DNA of 64,000 nt, from positions 37,582,804 through 37,646,803 of the forward strand of contig OX235277.1 of the NCBI GenBank assembly GCA_944472155.2, given 5' to 3'. Shown here one piece after another: positions 11,410 to 22,676 of this stretch (position 1 is its first letter; the number at the start of each line of letters is the position of its first letter). The DNA is from Trichobilharzia szidati. Lineage: Eukaryota; Platyhelminthes; Trematoda; Strigeidida; Schistosomatidae. Position numbers and translations under genes: made by a program. Below the pieces are notes generated by a model. The model made no database searches. It was given only the letters and a program-made list of their open reading frames with translations, and had not been told where the DNA came from.

Positions 11410-11605
11410 GTTAAGGAAGCAAAAACAACCAGTTTATGACATCAGTGCGAGGATAACATGGAGGAGGGGGTGATGCAAAGAGGAGGTGAAAGCATGTGGG
11501 AAGACATGGAGCCAGGTGAAAACGTTGGCAGAGAACATAACGCAATGGAGATGTGCTCCTGATGTCCTATATTCCTCTAGGAAATAAAAGGAGATAGTAT
11601 TAATA
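11410..11605 (+). mobile_element. RTE-like LINE 3' end
   Basis: Contains ggataacatggaggaggg, catggagccaggtgaaaac and the terminal tcctatattcctctagg, as in the LINE copies at 20885 and 28000. Confidence 0.65.
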
Positions 11606-11609
11606 AATT

Positions 11610-12060
11610 GGATCAGTTGATGTGACATAGTTTTGGTCTTAAAGGATGCTTCCATTTTGCTAGTAACATAATGGTGCTAATAGTCATAATAATAGTGATC
11701 TGTTTATTCTGAACAGTGTTCATATAATGCACAGTACTCTCAGCAAAAGTTATTGCATAATATCTTCTCTTCGTCCACAATCTTCAAGTAAAGTAGTAAC
11801 CGACAGTAAATCGTATGACACACTGCTGTTCGCTCTGAAACGTAAACCAATCCCCCTTATGCTATTTCCTATTTGCCTCCCTCGGTATTTGGCTGAAAGC
11901 CGATTAAAAAGGTGTGCAGGAATGCATGTTTTAACCCAAGGACATAAGAGTAATGATAGTTTGTACTAAAATTCACCGGTACAGTTATCTCATGTATTAG
12001 GATACGTTGCCACTAGCGGCATTGCTTTTTCTCACATTTACTGGAAACTTTAGAATCAGC
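11610..12060. other. no recognised gene
   Basis: One plus frame (11727-11969) is open for 80 codons but has no splice or family support. Nothing else is recognised. Confidence 0.4.
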
Positions 12061-12061
12061 A

Positions 12062-13607
12062 GGTTCAGCGAAGAGACTCTTTCCGAAGAATTTATTATCG
12101 AGCTGTACAACCCTATATATATATATAGTTTTTACTTTGGGAAATTATATCCAGTGAGGGAAGTGAATCATAGGTGTGAATGCATAAAATAATAATAGTA
12201 ATGTGAAATGCAATTAAAATATTTGTAATTATAATCATAGTTCAATGTCAAGTGGCAAAACAGTTAATGTCATATATAGGATAATTCATAGGATGTATAG
12301 AAATTAGAAGGGATATACAATTATAGGATTGGCAGGCAAATCGAATAAAATAAATGCGTTACGCAACATTGTGTGCTATTTGATAACAAAGAATTTAACG
12401 TAGCAAAACAGAGTTGATTTAGAATGACAAGTGGAACAAGTGAAATAATACCGGGAACAACTCAAAGTGAGAATATTAATAGTAACAATTGACGTACTAA
12501 AGGAAGAGTATACAAATTTAGTAGACAGAACGAAAACAAAATTTGTAGAGCGAAAATATGATTAGGGATTAACACACTTTAGGATAGTAGAGGAATTAAG
12601 ATCATTGAAGTTGGAGGGGTTGAATGGACTTTTTCTGTACACAAAGATCTGTCTTTTCGCTTACTTAGCTTCCAATATCATTAAAAGAAGGATTTCAAAG
12701 TCCCTGAAAAGAACTTTCCTTGCTGCATCTCTGAGAATAGCGTTTACCAGTTGACCATTACTATTCAATAACCTGAAGGACAAGATCACGCAGTTGATCA
12801 TCTATACTTGCGTTTACCAGTTCACCTGCTCATGTGGAGCCACGTATATCCATTGTTTAACTCGAGTTTTGTCCAAGAGGCTGCAAGAACACTATTCTGT
12901 ATGGTTACGAAGAGGTGGAAGTGGCGCTATAAGAAGCGTGATTTTGAAAAGCTGGTCGATAATGATCACCCTATCTCTATAGCCTCCGCCTTTAAAGTCA
13001 TCTACAAGACAAAAAGTAATTTACCGAAATCACTATGTACCCGACTCATCTGTATTGCTGAAGCCATCTTTGGCTATGGAAACAGAGAAGCCAGATCTCT
13101 GTGTACAGAAAAAGAGGTTCGTTCAACTCTTCCAACTTTCATGGTCTTAATCCCCCTGTGCCAAAGTGTGGTAATCCCTAATCATATTTTGACTCTACCT
13201 ACTTTTCATTTTCTATATTCACTTGTATACTCTTCCTTCATAACGTCAATTGCTACTATTACTATTCTCACTACGTAGTGTCCCCGGTATTATTTCACTC
13301 GTTCCACTTGTCATTTTAAATCAATTCTGTTTTGTTATGTTAAATTCTACGTTATCAAATTTCACACAATAACACGTAACGTTTCTCTTCCAAGTTCTAT
13401 ACATCCTATGAATTATTCCAAATATGACATAAATTGTTTTGCCACTTCACACTGAACTATGATTAACTATGATCACAAACATTTTAATTGCATTTCATAC
13501 TACTACTATTATTACTTAATGCGTTCACATCTAAGATTCACTACCCTCACTGGATGATATATAATAAAGCGTGATAATAAATTTGTCGAATAGAGTCACT
13601 TCGCTGA
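12062..13607 (+). mobile_element. older PLE with diverged inverted arms
   Basis: Outer ends mirror each other (ttcagcgaagagactct at 12064 and its complement near 13600). Arms run from about 12062-12660 and 13085-13607 with many substitutions and indels. Between them the plus strand encodes a GIY-YIG domain (CVYQFTCSCGATYIHCLTRV, where the expected IGR is lost) and, after a frameshift, AFKVIYKTKSNLPKSL and the CTEKE C-terminus. No clear target-site duplication was found. Confidence 0.75.
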
Positions 13608-13609
13608 AG

Positions 13610-14370
13610 CACCACTTGTTTTGAATTTCTGTGTATCCCAATGGGAATGTTCCATGAATCAGTAGGTTGTAGACATTTTAAATACTTACGGGAGTAGAAA
13701 ACATCATTGGAAGTTGTATTACAATAGATTAAGCAAAAGCTAAACAGGAGAAATTGTGTACAATGCAATGATGGAGTATTTTGTAGCCCAGGCTTTTAAA
13801 ACGTCGCCAGAATTGTGCTAGAAATATCAAAGAGAATACACTTCACCCCCTCTAAATAACATCGAAGTGGTAAATCCGAGATAGATTCAACCTTAATCAA
13901 TGAAGAAAATATCGGTATTTCTAGACGAATACTAACCTCAGGTTTAGCTTTCTTTTACCGATGAGATCAAAGTACTATGTAACGCCAACTGTAAATCTTA
14001 AAAAGGCCTGGTAGGCGAATTACGGAGGCGACTAATTTCTATGCTGAGATGAGATAATAAATTGTACATGTCAAGAGAAGGATGGATTATCTCCCTGTTT
14101 GAAGTTATTTATCTTGTCAATGGCGTCAGTCGGTTGTAGACCTTTTCTTAAAAGCCAACCGGTATTTTCCGGTTTATTCTTTTTCACGATTTTTCTGAAC
14201 ACAGACTAAAATGACGATGTTAACTCTCTTATGTGTCTGTATGTGTGCATGCGTGCGTGCGTGCAAACCACCTCACTGATCTAACATTCCAGAAAATTCA
14301 TTCAACACGGCAACAGACATTAAGTTCTGCAATCTGTAACAGTGGTGATAATAATAAAGCAGTTAATGGG
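13610..14370. other. no recognised gene
   Basis: A short tgcg repeat at 14245-14267 and an open minus frame overlapping the PLE arm are all I see. Confidence 0.4.
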
Positions 14371-14374
14371 ATTG

Positions 14375-14865
14375 TTTCTATTATTATTATTCTCCACTCG
14401 GAAGGTGGGTGAGGAACATTGGGCTTCGTTGCATCTGATCTGCATTCCACTCTGTTTTGTACTATCCTTTTCATCTTGCTGCTGCACGAAAGCCACAAAT
14501 TTTCATTACCCATTCAGATGATGTCCACGTAACACTCCAACCCACACCTAACTCTTCGCTCCCCTGTTGCTAATTTTTTTTCGGTCAGACATTTGATCTT
14601 TTTATCGAGCCAGCAAAAGGGACAGGTGTTGGTGATAGTCTTCAGCAGTCTTTTGGAAATGACATTGGTGATGCATGTGCCAAGTCTCACAACCATATGG
14701 AAATACTGAGATTATTGTCGAAAACCCGGATCATGCAGCTAATGGAGTAGATCCCACATCTATCGACACCCCGTCGGCCACTTAGCTTTCTGACCATATT
14801 GGAAACTCGACTGATAGAATTCAGTCTGCATCGAAACCAGGAAGTAAATTCACGACGTTAGTTAC
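14375..14865 (-). mobile_element. RTE-like LINE, C-terminal fragment
   Basis: Minus frame at 14514-14700 gives a remnant of the post-RT region (ISKRLLKTITNTC) with KKLATGERRV where others have ISNRDLWERT. The ATT tail is near 14380. Confidence 0.55.
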
Positions 14866-14919
14866 TCTCCAGTTAAAAATCAGTGTATCCGCTACAGTCT
14901 TACATGAGGTTAATTGTAA

Positions 14920-15005
14920 ACTCGATTGGCTCCATGGTGACGTCTCTGAGTGACGCAGGTTCGAATCCCAGTGGTGACATAATTTCCTTCAAGAAATTTT
15001 CTTGT
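14920..15005 (+). repeat. SINE-D head fragment
   Basis: tRNA-like: ccatggtgacgtctctgagt (A-box side) and the B box ggttcgaatccc, then ttccttcaag as in copies at 19745 and 46910. Confidence 0.6.
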
Positions 15006-15044
15006 GATAAACGGAGAGAATGTTAGATATTTTCAACTATTCTT

Positions 15045-15245
15045 CATCTCAATAGAAGTTAATTGGTGGATGATGACTAGCAGTGGAATCTAGGATAACG
15101 TGCATTTCGTCTTATTTGGGACTCGTCATCTGGTAGTGCCTGCATTCCGCACTGAGTGATGATGTCCCCACCGAGGCTCAAACCCAGTGACCATAGTTTC
15201 CAACGCCAAAGTGTTATCCACTAGACCACTTGGGCCAGAAGAGTC
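15045..15245 (-). repeat. SM-alpha-type SINE with hammerhead region
   Basis: Read on minus: a tRNA-like head (tggtctagtggataacac, B box ggtttgagcctc), then the hammerhead region, then ttccactgctagtcatcatc and the tail. Its order matches the SM-alpha family of schistosomes, a known tRNA-derived SINE carrying a hammerhead ribozyme. Confidence 0.75.
15083..15140 (-). ncRNA. hammerhead ribozyme remnant in the SM-alpha-type SINE
   Basis: On minus the core reads atgacgag-tccc-aaat-aagacgaaa. GAAA and most of CUGANGA are kept, but the invariant C at the start of CUGANGA is A, and one stem II pair is lost. Cleavage activity is therefore unlikely. Confidence 0.65.
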
Positions 15246-15284
15246 ACCTCTTGTGCAACGGGTCATAATAATTATTTAATTCAA

Positions 15285-15395
15285 TATTAGATTTCCCCGT
15301 CGCTTCCCGAATAGGACGAAATGCGCGTTATCCTGGATTCCACTGCTAGTCACCATCTACCAATTAACTTCTAATTACATGCCCAGACATCGTTG
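15285..15395 (+). repeat. SM-alpha-type SINE 3' half
   Basis: Contains aataggacgaaatgcgcg, tcctggattccactgctagt and the tail caattaacttct, in inverted orientation to the copy at 15045-15245. The 5' half is gone. Confidence 0.65.
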
Positions 15396-15683
15396 AAGCA
15401 TCTGTATAAGGACGTGACATGTCAGCCTGAGACCGAGCACTTCGGTCCGATCAATCGACGGGAAAATCTAAAGTTGAATTGAGTATTCTTCATCACAATT
15501 CATATTTTAGACATTTGGATGACTATAGAAATTGTCCTACAGAATTCCTAACCAACCTTGAAAATTACTACAACTCTGTAATGACACCAAATTAGAGCTT
15601 TACACCAGAATCATTTAAAATTTTATATATCCGATCCCATCAAACACAAATGATTACTACGCATAAAAAAATAATGAATTTAC

Positions 15684-16150
15684 CTGAAAGTCTGCGTCCA
15701 ACTCTTCATTGTTATCAAAAGACCGTGACATAAATTTATAGACTTCTTCGTCTTCAGCACTGAGATGTTCTTGTGAATCTACAAATGTCTGTGGTTTACC
15801 TGAGATTGGTTTCGGTGGTAAAGGTGGTGCTGGTTGTGATTGTTGTTTCATCAATGGTGCTGGAGTTTGTGACAGTGATGATGATTGTCTTGGCAGCATT
15901 TTATCACTATAGGACAATGGTAGTGTTGATGATAGGGGACAATTGACTGGAGTTAATAATCCTGTCATGGAGTTGTTCAATGTTGCATTGATATTAAAAT
16001 ATCTACGACTAGGTAGTTGAGTTTTTGATGTTCCACGTAATAATCGACTTGTATAATCCTCTTCAGGAACTGGAGATGAACTACTAGCATTAGCCAGTTC
16101 TATGTAACCATTTTCTGAGGCACGTTGAAGTCCTGTTAATTTGGACAACT
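15684..16150 (-). CDS. internal exon 6 of the host gene (about 156 codons)
   Basis: The acceptor tttaattttag lies above 16150 and the donor gtaaat at 15678-15683. AG at the start completes CAG with the C from upstream; exit is phase 0. This is the largest exon and the most informative: QLSKLTGLQR, then a Tyr motif (ENGYIELANASSSS), PEEDYTSRLLRG, a Ser/Thr/Leu-rich centre, a Gln/Pro segment with APPLPPKP (a class II-like SH3 ligand pattern), and an acidic tail (SAEDEEVYKFMSRSFD). Adaptor or scaffold proteins carry such motifs, but this is inference. A GGCAA-ended foldback element begins only about 50 bases upstream of the splice acceptor. Confidence 0.78.
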
Positions 16151-16202
16151 CTAAAATTAAAAGAATGACGCATAAAACGTGATTTCCTCCTTTTTCGAAA
16201 CC

Positions 16203-16459
16203 GGCAACAGTTAAAGAATAAACACTGAGGTCAAATGACCTTGAACCAACCAATCAGGTAGTTCAGCATTAAAAATGGATGCTTTTCTTAATCTTCGTTG
16301 CAAGTTTCATCCTGATTCAGGGTTAAGTCAGGGTTATGATTAAGGTTAGAGTCAAAATTGCAACGAAGATTATGAAAAGCATCCATTTGTAATGCTGAGC
16401 TGTCTGATTGGTCGGCTCAAGGTCATTCGATAGTGGTATCCATCCTTTACTGTTGCCTC
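16203..16459. mobile_element. foldback element with GGCAA ends and telomere-like spacer
   Basis: Terminal inverted arms of about 105 bp start ggcaacagttaaag (left) and, on minus, ggcaacagtaaagg (right). The 50-base spacer is a degenerate TTAGGG-like run (cagggttaagtcagggttat). No coding. It resembles a miniature inverted-repeat transposon and shares end type and spacer type with 59171-59909. Confidence 0.65.
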
Positions 16460-16579
16460 AATATCTTCATTTATTATCATATTTCTCTTGCTATTCTCTA
16501 AAACCATAAGTAATTTCACAATACTTTTGATTACAGACTGACTTCATTTAGAGGCAGAAGTTAGAATTGATGGGCTGAT

Positions 16580-16745
16580 GGGTTCCGTCTCAGTGGTTGA
16601 ATGGTCTACTTGTAGCTTGATGGTCCTGGGCTCAATCCTTGGTGGGAGTCATGCGTGCAAGCCTCGCACAACGACAGAGCAACTTTCCACTACTCCCAGA
16701 TTTTCAGTGGTTCTCTAAATGAAGTCAGATTGTGGTCAAACTTGA
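16580..16745 (+). repeat. SINE-B, plus orientation, diverged
   Basis: tRNA-like head: agtggttgaatggtctac, then ggtcctgggctcaatcc, then the gtgg-ttctctaa segment shared with other SINE-B copies. Confidence 0.5.
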
Positions 16746-16849
16746 AATCATTCAAATACCTGCAAAGCAGCTCTCGAAAATGTCATAGTTGTTTGAATAT
16801 GTATGCGCAAGACGGCAAATGAGCTTCAGAGGTTTACCGGCAAGACTCT

Positions 16850-17065
16850 CGCCAACCATGCTACATTTGGTGTGTGTTTCGATTCTCGGCTGACTCACTC
16901 CAAAACCTATCTCACCCTGTAGTAAACCCGGCAGACAGGGAAGGTTTGGCATATGAGGCTAGCAGCCCTACCTGGTAAAAATAGAACCACTGCTACGGAA
17001 GCTTCAAAGCACTAGCTTGAAGTCCTATGTTCTATTTAGAATGTAAAGGAATAAATTATCAAAAA
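16850..17065 (+). repeat. SINE-C
   Basis: Contains gaggctagcagccctacc, ccactgctacggaagcttca and the tail ttgaagtcctatgttcta, matching 23740-23985 and, inverted, 57645-57895. Confidence 0.6.
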
Positions 17066-17069
17066 ATAT

Positions 17070-17330
17070 ATAAATAAATATAGATGACGAGCATTTGTGT
17101 AATTCCCATTAAAATTTCTATGCCGGCGCACACCCGATATCTATGGTCGGCCTGAATTTGGGCTACCGATATCCATGCTGAAAATTCCACACTTGTACTG
17201 AAAATACGGTGTGGAATCAAGCTGTAAATCAAAATAAAAAAGAAATAAAAATAATAGTGGTAAATTTTATTTGACTGATGGTGGCTAGCCATGGTGGTGC
17301 CAGTATCGTCCTATTCAGGATTTGTCAGCC
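17070..17330. other. no recognised feature
   Basis: No gene or assignable repeat. Confidence 0.35.
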
Positions 17331-17332
17331 GG

Positions 17333-17990
17333 ACACACCTGCACTGCTGGTGTTTCCTTTAATTCCTACAGGAACATAGGGCTTCAGCCGCACGTTTCTA
17401 TTGTGTTCGGTTATCCACCAACGTTTTCACATGACTCCACGTCTGCCCACATACCTTCATCTCCTTTTCACATGACCTCCTCCATGTCACCCGTCACACT
17501 GACGACCAACTCACCCCTTCCCATTTGCGTTCCACTCGAGAGAGAGTTTTCGGCGTGTGATGTCACTTGATGGTTTGTTTTCCCAGAGTATGACCAATCC
17601 ACCTCCATTTCTTCCTGCATATGTGTTGCACAATTGGTGCCTGCTGAGTTGATTCGTTTGTTCCCAGAGATCCCTTTTGCTGATCTTTTCTGGCTGGCCA
17701 TCTGATCTTGAGTAGTATTGGGCGAAGACAGCTGTTGATGTAGGTCTGTAGTTTGTTCGAAATGCCCTTCGTGACGCAACACCAAGTCTTTGATCCATAT
17801 AGTAGCACTGACTGACTTCACATTGTAGCTGAAAATCCGGATCTTATTTTTCATGCTGAGCGTGCTGCTGACCTCCATACATAGACTTGAGAATAATGGA
17901 AGCATGCCTTGCTTTCCCTATCTTCACTTTGATATCTTCGTCAGTTCCACTTGTAGTTGAAACGTTGCTTCCAAGACAGGTAAAAGACTC
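17333..17990 (-). mobile_element. RTE-like LINE, C-terminal region
   Basis: Minus frames give IRIFSYNVKSVSATIW, LLYGSKTWCCVTKGISNK and [17 protein letters not shown] across frameshifts, then the CEK/TWRR-type end. The tail side is at 17333. Confidence 0.75.
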
Positions 17991-17994
17991 TGTA

Positions 17995-18955
17995 CACTAC
18001 TGATTAACTGGTGTAGGTGGTTGAAAATCACTCACATCAGCCAGTGCTATTCACTAGCACGGCTGAAGCGATGCAAGGAACAGACGGCCATCTTACTTGT
18101 GTGTGCTGCTCAGCTCATCAGCAGTGTGCTTGATTTGACTCATTCAGCTCAGACAGTTGAATAAATCATTTAACCTCCCTAATTTTAGCCAACTATTGCA
18201 CAGTCTAATGATTCACACTTTAGCTTTATTATCAGACTAACCAATTGATGCAGGCAAATCCACCTACTGTAAGGTGATCAGCAATATATCGCTAGTTATT
18301 CATGAATGCAGGGGATTTTAAAGGTGATAGCAATATTGTTAGTGTTTCCCCTTAGGAAATACACTTATAATTTTCTCGTGATTATTATTTAGTTAAATTT
18401 TCCTAATAAACCCGGTTTCTTTTGTTAACTGGATTCAGCGTCTTAGAGTGGGTGTTTAGTTGAGTCATAGGACTATTTTAAAATGACTGCCACAAGCCTT
18501 TTGGTCACGTTCTGTCATTTTAACTCTCTTTACCTAATTGAGGTAGCGGTGCTTTAAATTTCATTCAATTCTATTTTGTCACGAGAAAATCGCCAATATG
18601 TTTCGCAATTGATGTTAAACTTATGACATCAGTTAATGTTTATGCCAACCGAAAAAGCACAGAAATTTAGGGTTTTAAATTATTTTTTCTAATGAATTTA
18701 TTCAAATGTAGTTAGTGTGTTTATTAAACATAACGTGATACGCAACTAACTAACTAATATGATATTCAATGATGTTCGATAATAACATTCGATCGATAGT
18801 AAGCTCTACTTTTGGCTAAATAGAATACACTTTAACCTGCCCTTGAAGATTTAAATCTATTCGAATCAGTGCCCAAGTCATCGGGCTGTGTAGATCATAA
18901 GTGGAATCCCTACAAGGCTTTACCGTACTACATACGGATCAATTCTCCAGTGAAA
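17995..18955. other. intronic sequence without a recognised gene
   Basis: Mostly AT-rich single-copy-looking sequence. I see no exon with matching splice sites. Confidence 0.4.
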
Positions 18956-18959
18956 AGGC

Positions 18960-19560
18960 ACAGTGAAGAAAAGCCACATCTCGAAAAGACAGCCTCTGTA
19001 CCAAAAGAAAGCTATCTTTATTAACCTACCGCCATTCAAGGGTGACCAGATTATGCAGTTGACAGCTAGCTCAAGGACTTTGGTCAGCCATCAAAAGCAC
19101 ATTCTACGCCGCCACATCTCTTTTTCTCATTTGCCGAACATTTTCGATCCCTGTACCAACCTACGATTAAAGGACGAAATTCTGTGGACTCTACTTCAAA
19201 CTGTATCTACAAGTTCACCTGCAGCTGCGGTGACACCTATATAGGTAGAACCAACAGAATATTCCAATGTGGTTGTCGAAAAGAACATGTTTCAAGATGG
19301 CTACTAAATCATATAGAAAATCCCAACGCGATTAATCTGAATAGAAATCCAGCATCATCCATTGCAAAACACTTATTAATGTCAGGTCACAAAATCAGTA
19401 TTAATGACTGTTTCACAATTATTTCACATAACTCGAATTCAAGGTTGGCTAATGAAGGTGATGGAAGCACTTTGGATTAATTACATACAGCCTAAACTGT
19501 GTGTATAAAAAACAATAGACTTCAATCTTCGCCTACCATGGACAACATGACCTATCTAAA
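18960..19560 (+). mobile_element. PLE fragment with GIY-YIG domain
   Basis: 18963-19180 holds the end of the RT/linker region (QLTASSRTLVS). 19184-19480 encodes NCIYKFTCSCGDTYIGRTNR, a conserved GIY-YIG start. A frameshift near 19450 leads to the C-terminus (PKLCVYKK). Upstream RT motifs are absent. Confidence 0.7.
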
Positions 19561-19744
19561 TATGATTGGTCATTAGTATGTACTTTTGTTTTTTATTTAA
19601 CTGAGTAATTGTCATGAACTTTATTTTATTGTTGTTAACCATGTTAGTTGTAAAGCGGTTGTAAAGAAACTACGAAATGATGTCATCATCTCGCGAAATT
19701 TGTCTTCTTAATGCCTTAGTCTATTAGTGTTGATAAAATTCTAG

Positions 19745-19995
19745 CGAGCCACCTAGTTTACTCACCACAATACAAACTTGACTGATATATCCAATACAGT
19801 CCTACAGCTGCTCAGTAGTGACGTCTCAAGCTGGAGGCGGTACTGGGTGACTCAGCTTCGAATCTCAAAAAGGACATGAGTTCCTTCAAGGTTGCAGATA
19901 CGCCTTACTGACTTGTGAGTGCTAACTAGTACGAAACCTAGGTCCCGGCAGGGCTTCCTGCCAACTGCCTCCAACTATCGAATACCAAAACTTCT
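19745..19995 (+). repeat. SINE-D
   Basis: tRNA-like head with agtagtgacgtctc and cagcttcgaatctc, then gagttccttcaaggttgcag and cgaaacctaggtcccggc, all shared with 46910-47130 and 39640-39835. Confidence 0.65.
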
Positions 19996-20035
19996 GGTGA
20001 TCAAGTGAAGCTTTTGGAGTCATATTTTAATATTC

Positions 20036-20330
20036 AAGTATTGGTTTTGTAGGAACTGTGTTTGATTGGTTGGAGGGTTTCGTCATGAGCTGACATCAGT
20101 CAGAGAACTTTTTGAAAACCAATTGGGAGTACTGGACAGCCGTTTCGTCAGCCTAGTTTAGGACCCTTCATCAGAATGCACCAACCTGGGTTCGAGCCCA
20201 GCACCTTCTGGTTACAAGGTTAGCGAGCTCGTAGACCATTAAGCCACTGAGAAGCAGTGCTCACTAGCGACTGGCCCTATTCAGGCAGATAACCGGGGGT
20301 TCTAGTGGTAGGCCGTAACCAGCAGGGTAC
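20036..20330 (-). repeat. SINE-B with hammerhead-like segment
   Basis: On minus: ttaatggtctacgagctcg (A-box side), gggctcgaaccc (B box), then ctgatga and gacgaaac motifs around gggtcctaaactagg, then ctgtccagtactccc. This is the copy whose ctgatga/gacgaaac pair is best kept. Confidence 0.7.
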
Positions 20331-20439
20331 AGAAGGTTTAAAGTGAGGCAGTAACCCATCGAAGAAGACATTGCGAAGTGGCGGCGCTATGCCATGTGTT
20401 GGCAGGAATTTGAATGCGTGGACTGGCGATTGGTTTGGG

Positions 20440-20545
20440 TCCGAGTGGCCACTGAATTGTATGCAAACTAGCTAGCCCTGTAACCAGTAGGTCCTGGCTT
20501 CAAACCTCTGCGGTGGATGGGTCAGTATACCATGAAACCTGGATC
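20440..20545 (+). repeat. SINE-B head, plus orientation
   Basis: agtggccactgaattgtatg, cagtaggtcctggcttcaaa and cggtggatggg match the SINE-B head; it is inverted relative to 20036-20330. Confidence 0.5.
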
Positions 20546-20884
20546 TAGATAACTTCCCCTCAAAAACACTGATTTCTCTTTTGGATCTTATTACATACGA
20601 CTTTTAGTTTTCAACTGACCGATCTAGCATATTGCCTGTTTTTTTATACCTTTTCATTCCAAGTTTAATATAGTTAACTTACGGCCTAATGCTTTTATTT
20701 AAAAAAACAAATGTGAGTCATATGCAATCAATTAAGTGTCAAATGGTCTGTTGTTATGCTCAGCATAATACCAGTCAATTCTACTGCTTAGTTTTGTCTC
20801 TTGTCCCTCTTACACACTAACCCACCCATGCATTCACACGATGTTAATTTGGTACTTCATATATTTATCTGAGATAATGAAGAT

Positions 20885-21515
20885 TCCTGGACAAGAACAA
20901 CAACAGACAACAATCAGCATAAATGGGAGGAACCTGAAAGGAACAACCTCCTTCTGCCACCTGGGAAGCATCGTTTCAACTACAGGCGGACGGAGCTGAC
21001 GAGGATATCAAAGCAAGAATCGGAAAAGCAAGACAAGCTTTCACTATTCTCAAGTCTGTGTGGAGGCCACCAGCACTCAGCATCATAAAGAGCATCTCAA
21101 ACAAACTACAGACCTTCATTAACAGTTGTCTTCGCTCAACACTCAAGATCAGATGGCCGGCCAGAAAAGATCAGCAACAGAGATCTCTGGGAGAGAACCA
21201 ACCCAGCAGGAACCGATTGTGAAACAAATAGGCAGGAAGAAATGGAGATGGATTGGCTGGCCATACTCTGAAGAAACCATCAAGTGACATCCTTAGACAA
21301 GCCATTGCTCGAGTGGAACCCGACCGAACGGGAAGCGGCGAGTCGGTGGTCAGTGCGAGGGTGACTTGGAGGAGGTCATGTGAAGAGGAGATTAAAACGT
21401 GTAGGCAGACTTGGAGCCAGGTGAAGACTCTAGCAGAGAACCGAACTCAGTGGAGACTCACGGCTGTAGCCCTATGTTCCTCTAGAAATTAAAGGAAACA
21501 ATAATAATAATAATA
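20885..21515 (+). mobile_element. RTE-like LINE, C-terminal region and 3' tail
   Basis: Starts at the ATTISINGRNLKGTTSFCHL region and continues through ARQAFTILKSVWR, ISNRDLWERTNP, WRWIGWPYSEETI, VTWRRSCEEEIKTC and ends CSSRN plus a stop, followed by an AAT repeat. The LLYGSET motif has been deleted. Confidence 0.8.
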
Positions 21516-21724
21516 TTTATCTGAAGATACAGTTTTTGAAGCGCTTTCTGTTTTGTTTATCTGCTCAGTTGTGTGGTGATATGACAATTTTTAGTCAGAG
21601 CCGAAGCGGTAATCTAATCTATGCATAAGTGTATGATAATAACAGTAATGTGAACAACAACAGTGGAGTGAAAGAGATGAAATTCTACCTAGAGTATGCT
21701 GGAACACAAAAAATTTAAGTGAAC

Positions 21725-21850
21725 TATTCTAGCGATCTGTCCAGTATCACATACAGGACACTCGATAGCTATTTCGTCCCCTTCTAGGAGTCTTGATCAG
21801 GCCACATCGGCGACTACGCTAGAGGTTGCATTTAGTACCTTTATATTAAG
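21725..21850 (-). repeat. probable old SINE-B fragment
   Basis: ctatttcgtccccttctagg and aggagtcttgatcagg resemble the hammerhead-like segment in reverse; weak. Confidence 0.35.
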
Positions 21851-22094
21851 AGACCAGAGTTGTTGATTTGTCGTTAACAAAACACCCTGCAATCAGCATC
21901 CGCTTCACAACTTGACACATGGTGAACTTCACTGGTCACAAACTCCCACTGCACCTTCGGGAAATCCATCTAGTAGCCTTTAGTGAGCTTTGAGAGAATT
22001 TTACGATGGTTACAAGTGTTAGATTTTCGTCAAAAATCAACATCAGATGTATCACGTGTTGACAAAGTTAGAATTCAAGTGTCACTGAATTCCA

Positions 22095-22260
22095 GTGCAA
22101 GTGGTTGAATAGTCAGTAAGCTTGATCTCGTAACCTGAAGGTTCTGGGTGCTCATTACTGAAGAGTCCCACAACAGATAGAATCAGTTCTTCAGTGCACC
22201 CTAGTTTTACTGATGCTGGTTCGTGACGAAGATCCACCAGTTGTAATTAATCCAAAATGG
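22095..22260 (+). repeat. SINE-B, plus orientation
   Basis: aagtggttgaatagtcag (A-box side), then ctgaaggttctgggtgctca, then actgaagagtcccacaac, the hammerhead-like segment. Confidence 0.5.
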
Positions 22261-22264
22261 TCAC

Positions 22265-22670
22265 AAATCCCATAATCTAAGTGGCTGGTATTGAGTAAAT
22301 ATTCAATTATAGCATTCAATACTGATCCAATTTGACCTTTCTTTAGCCAAGCATGGTATTATTCCACAACTCTTTCAGATAAAACACGCATTGAACGACC
22401 TTTTATATCACACTGCAAAGCAGCAAGTGGAAGTAGACAAATACGATAGTTTATCTTTAGAGTTATGAAAGAACATTGAATGGGAGAACACAGGAGAATG
22501 CCGAACTCAGTATGGAAGCAAAGAATGTTCTTTCCATGGCATTTGATATCCTCTTCTTTAGAGTGTTGGCCAGAGGGTCACCTCTGAAGTTATGTTGATG
22601 ATAATTTTACCATTTGTGATAGTAAATGTGATCTAAGTAATGTCCTACAAAATTTTATTAGTTGCCGTGT
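22265..22670. other. no recognised gene
   Basis: No exon or repeat assigned. Confidence 0.35.
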
Positions 22671-22676
22671 AATCAT

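Noticed and set aside
11727..11969. 80-codon plus-strand open frame as a gene
   Set aside because: No family features, no splice partner, average length for chance in this sequence.
13547..13768. Minus-strand exon between exons 6 and 7
   Set aside because: No acceptable acceptor in frame and it overlaps a PLE arm.
20210..20260. Functional tRNA genes at the SINE heads
   Set aside because: A and B boxes are recognisable, but arms do not form a complete cloverleaf and the sequences continue into SINE bodies.
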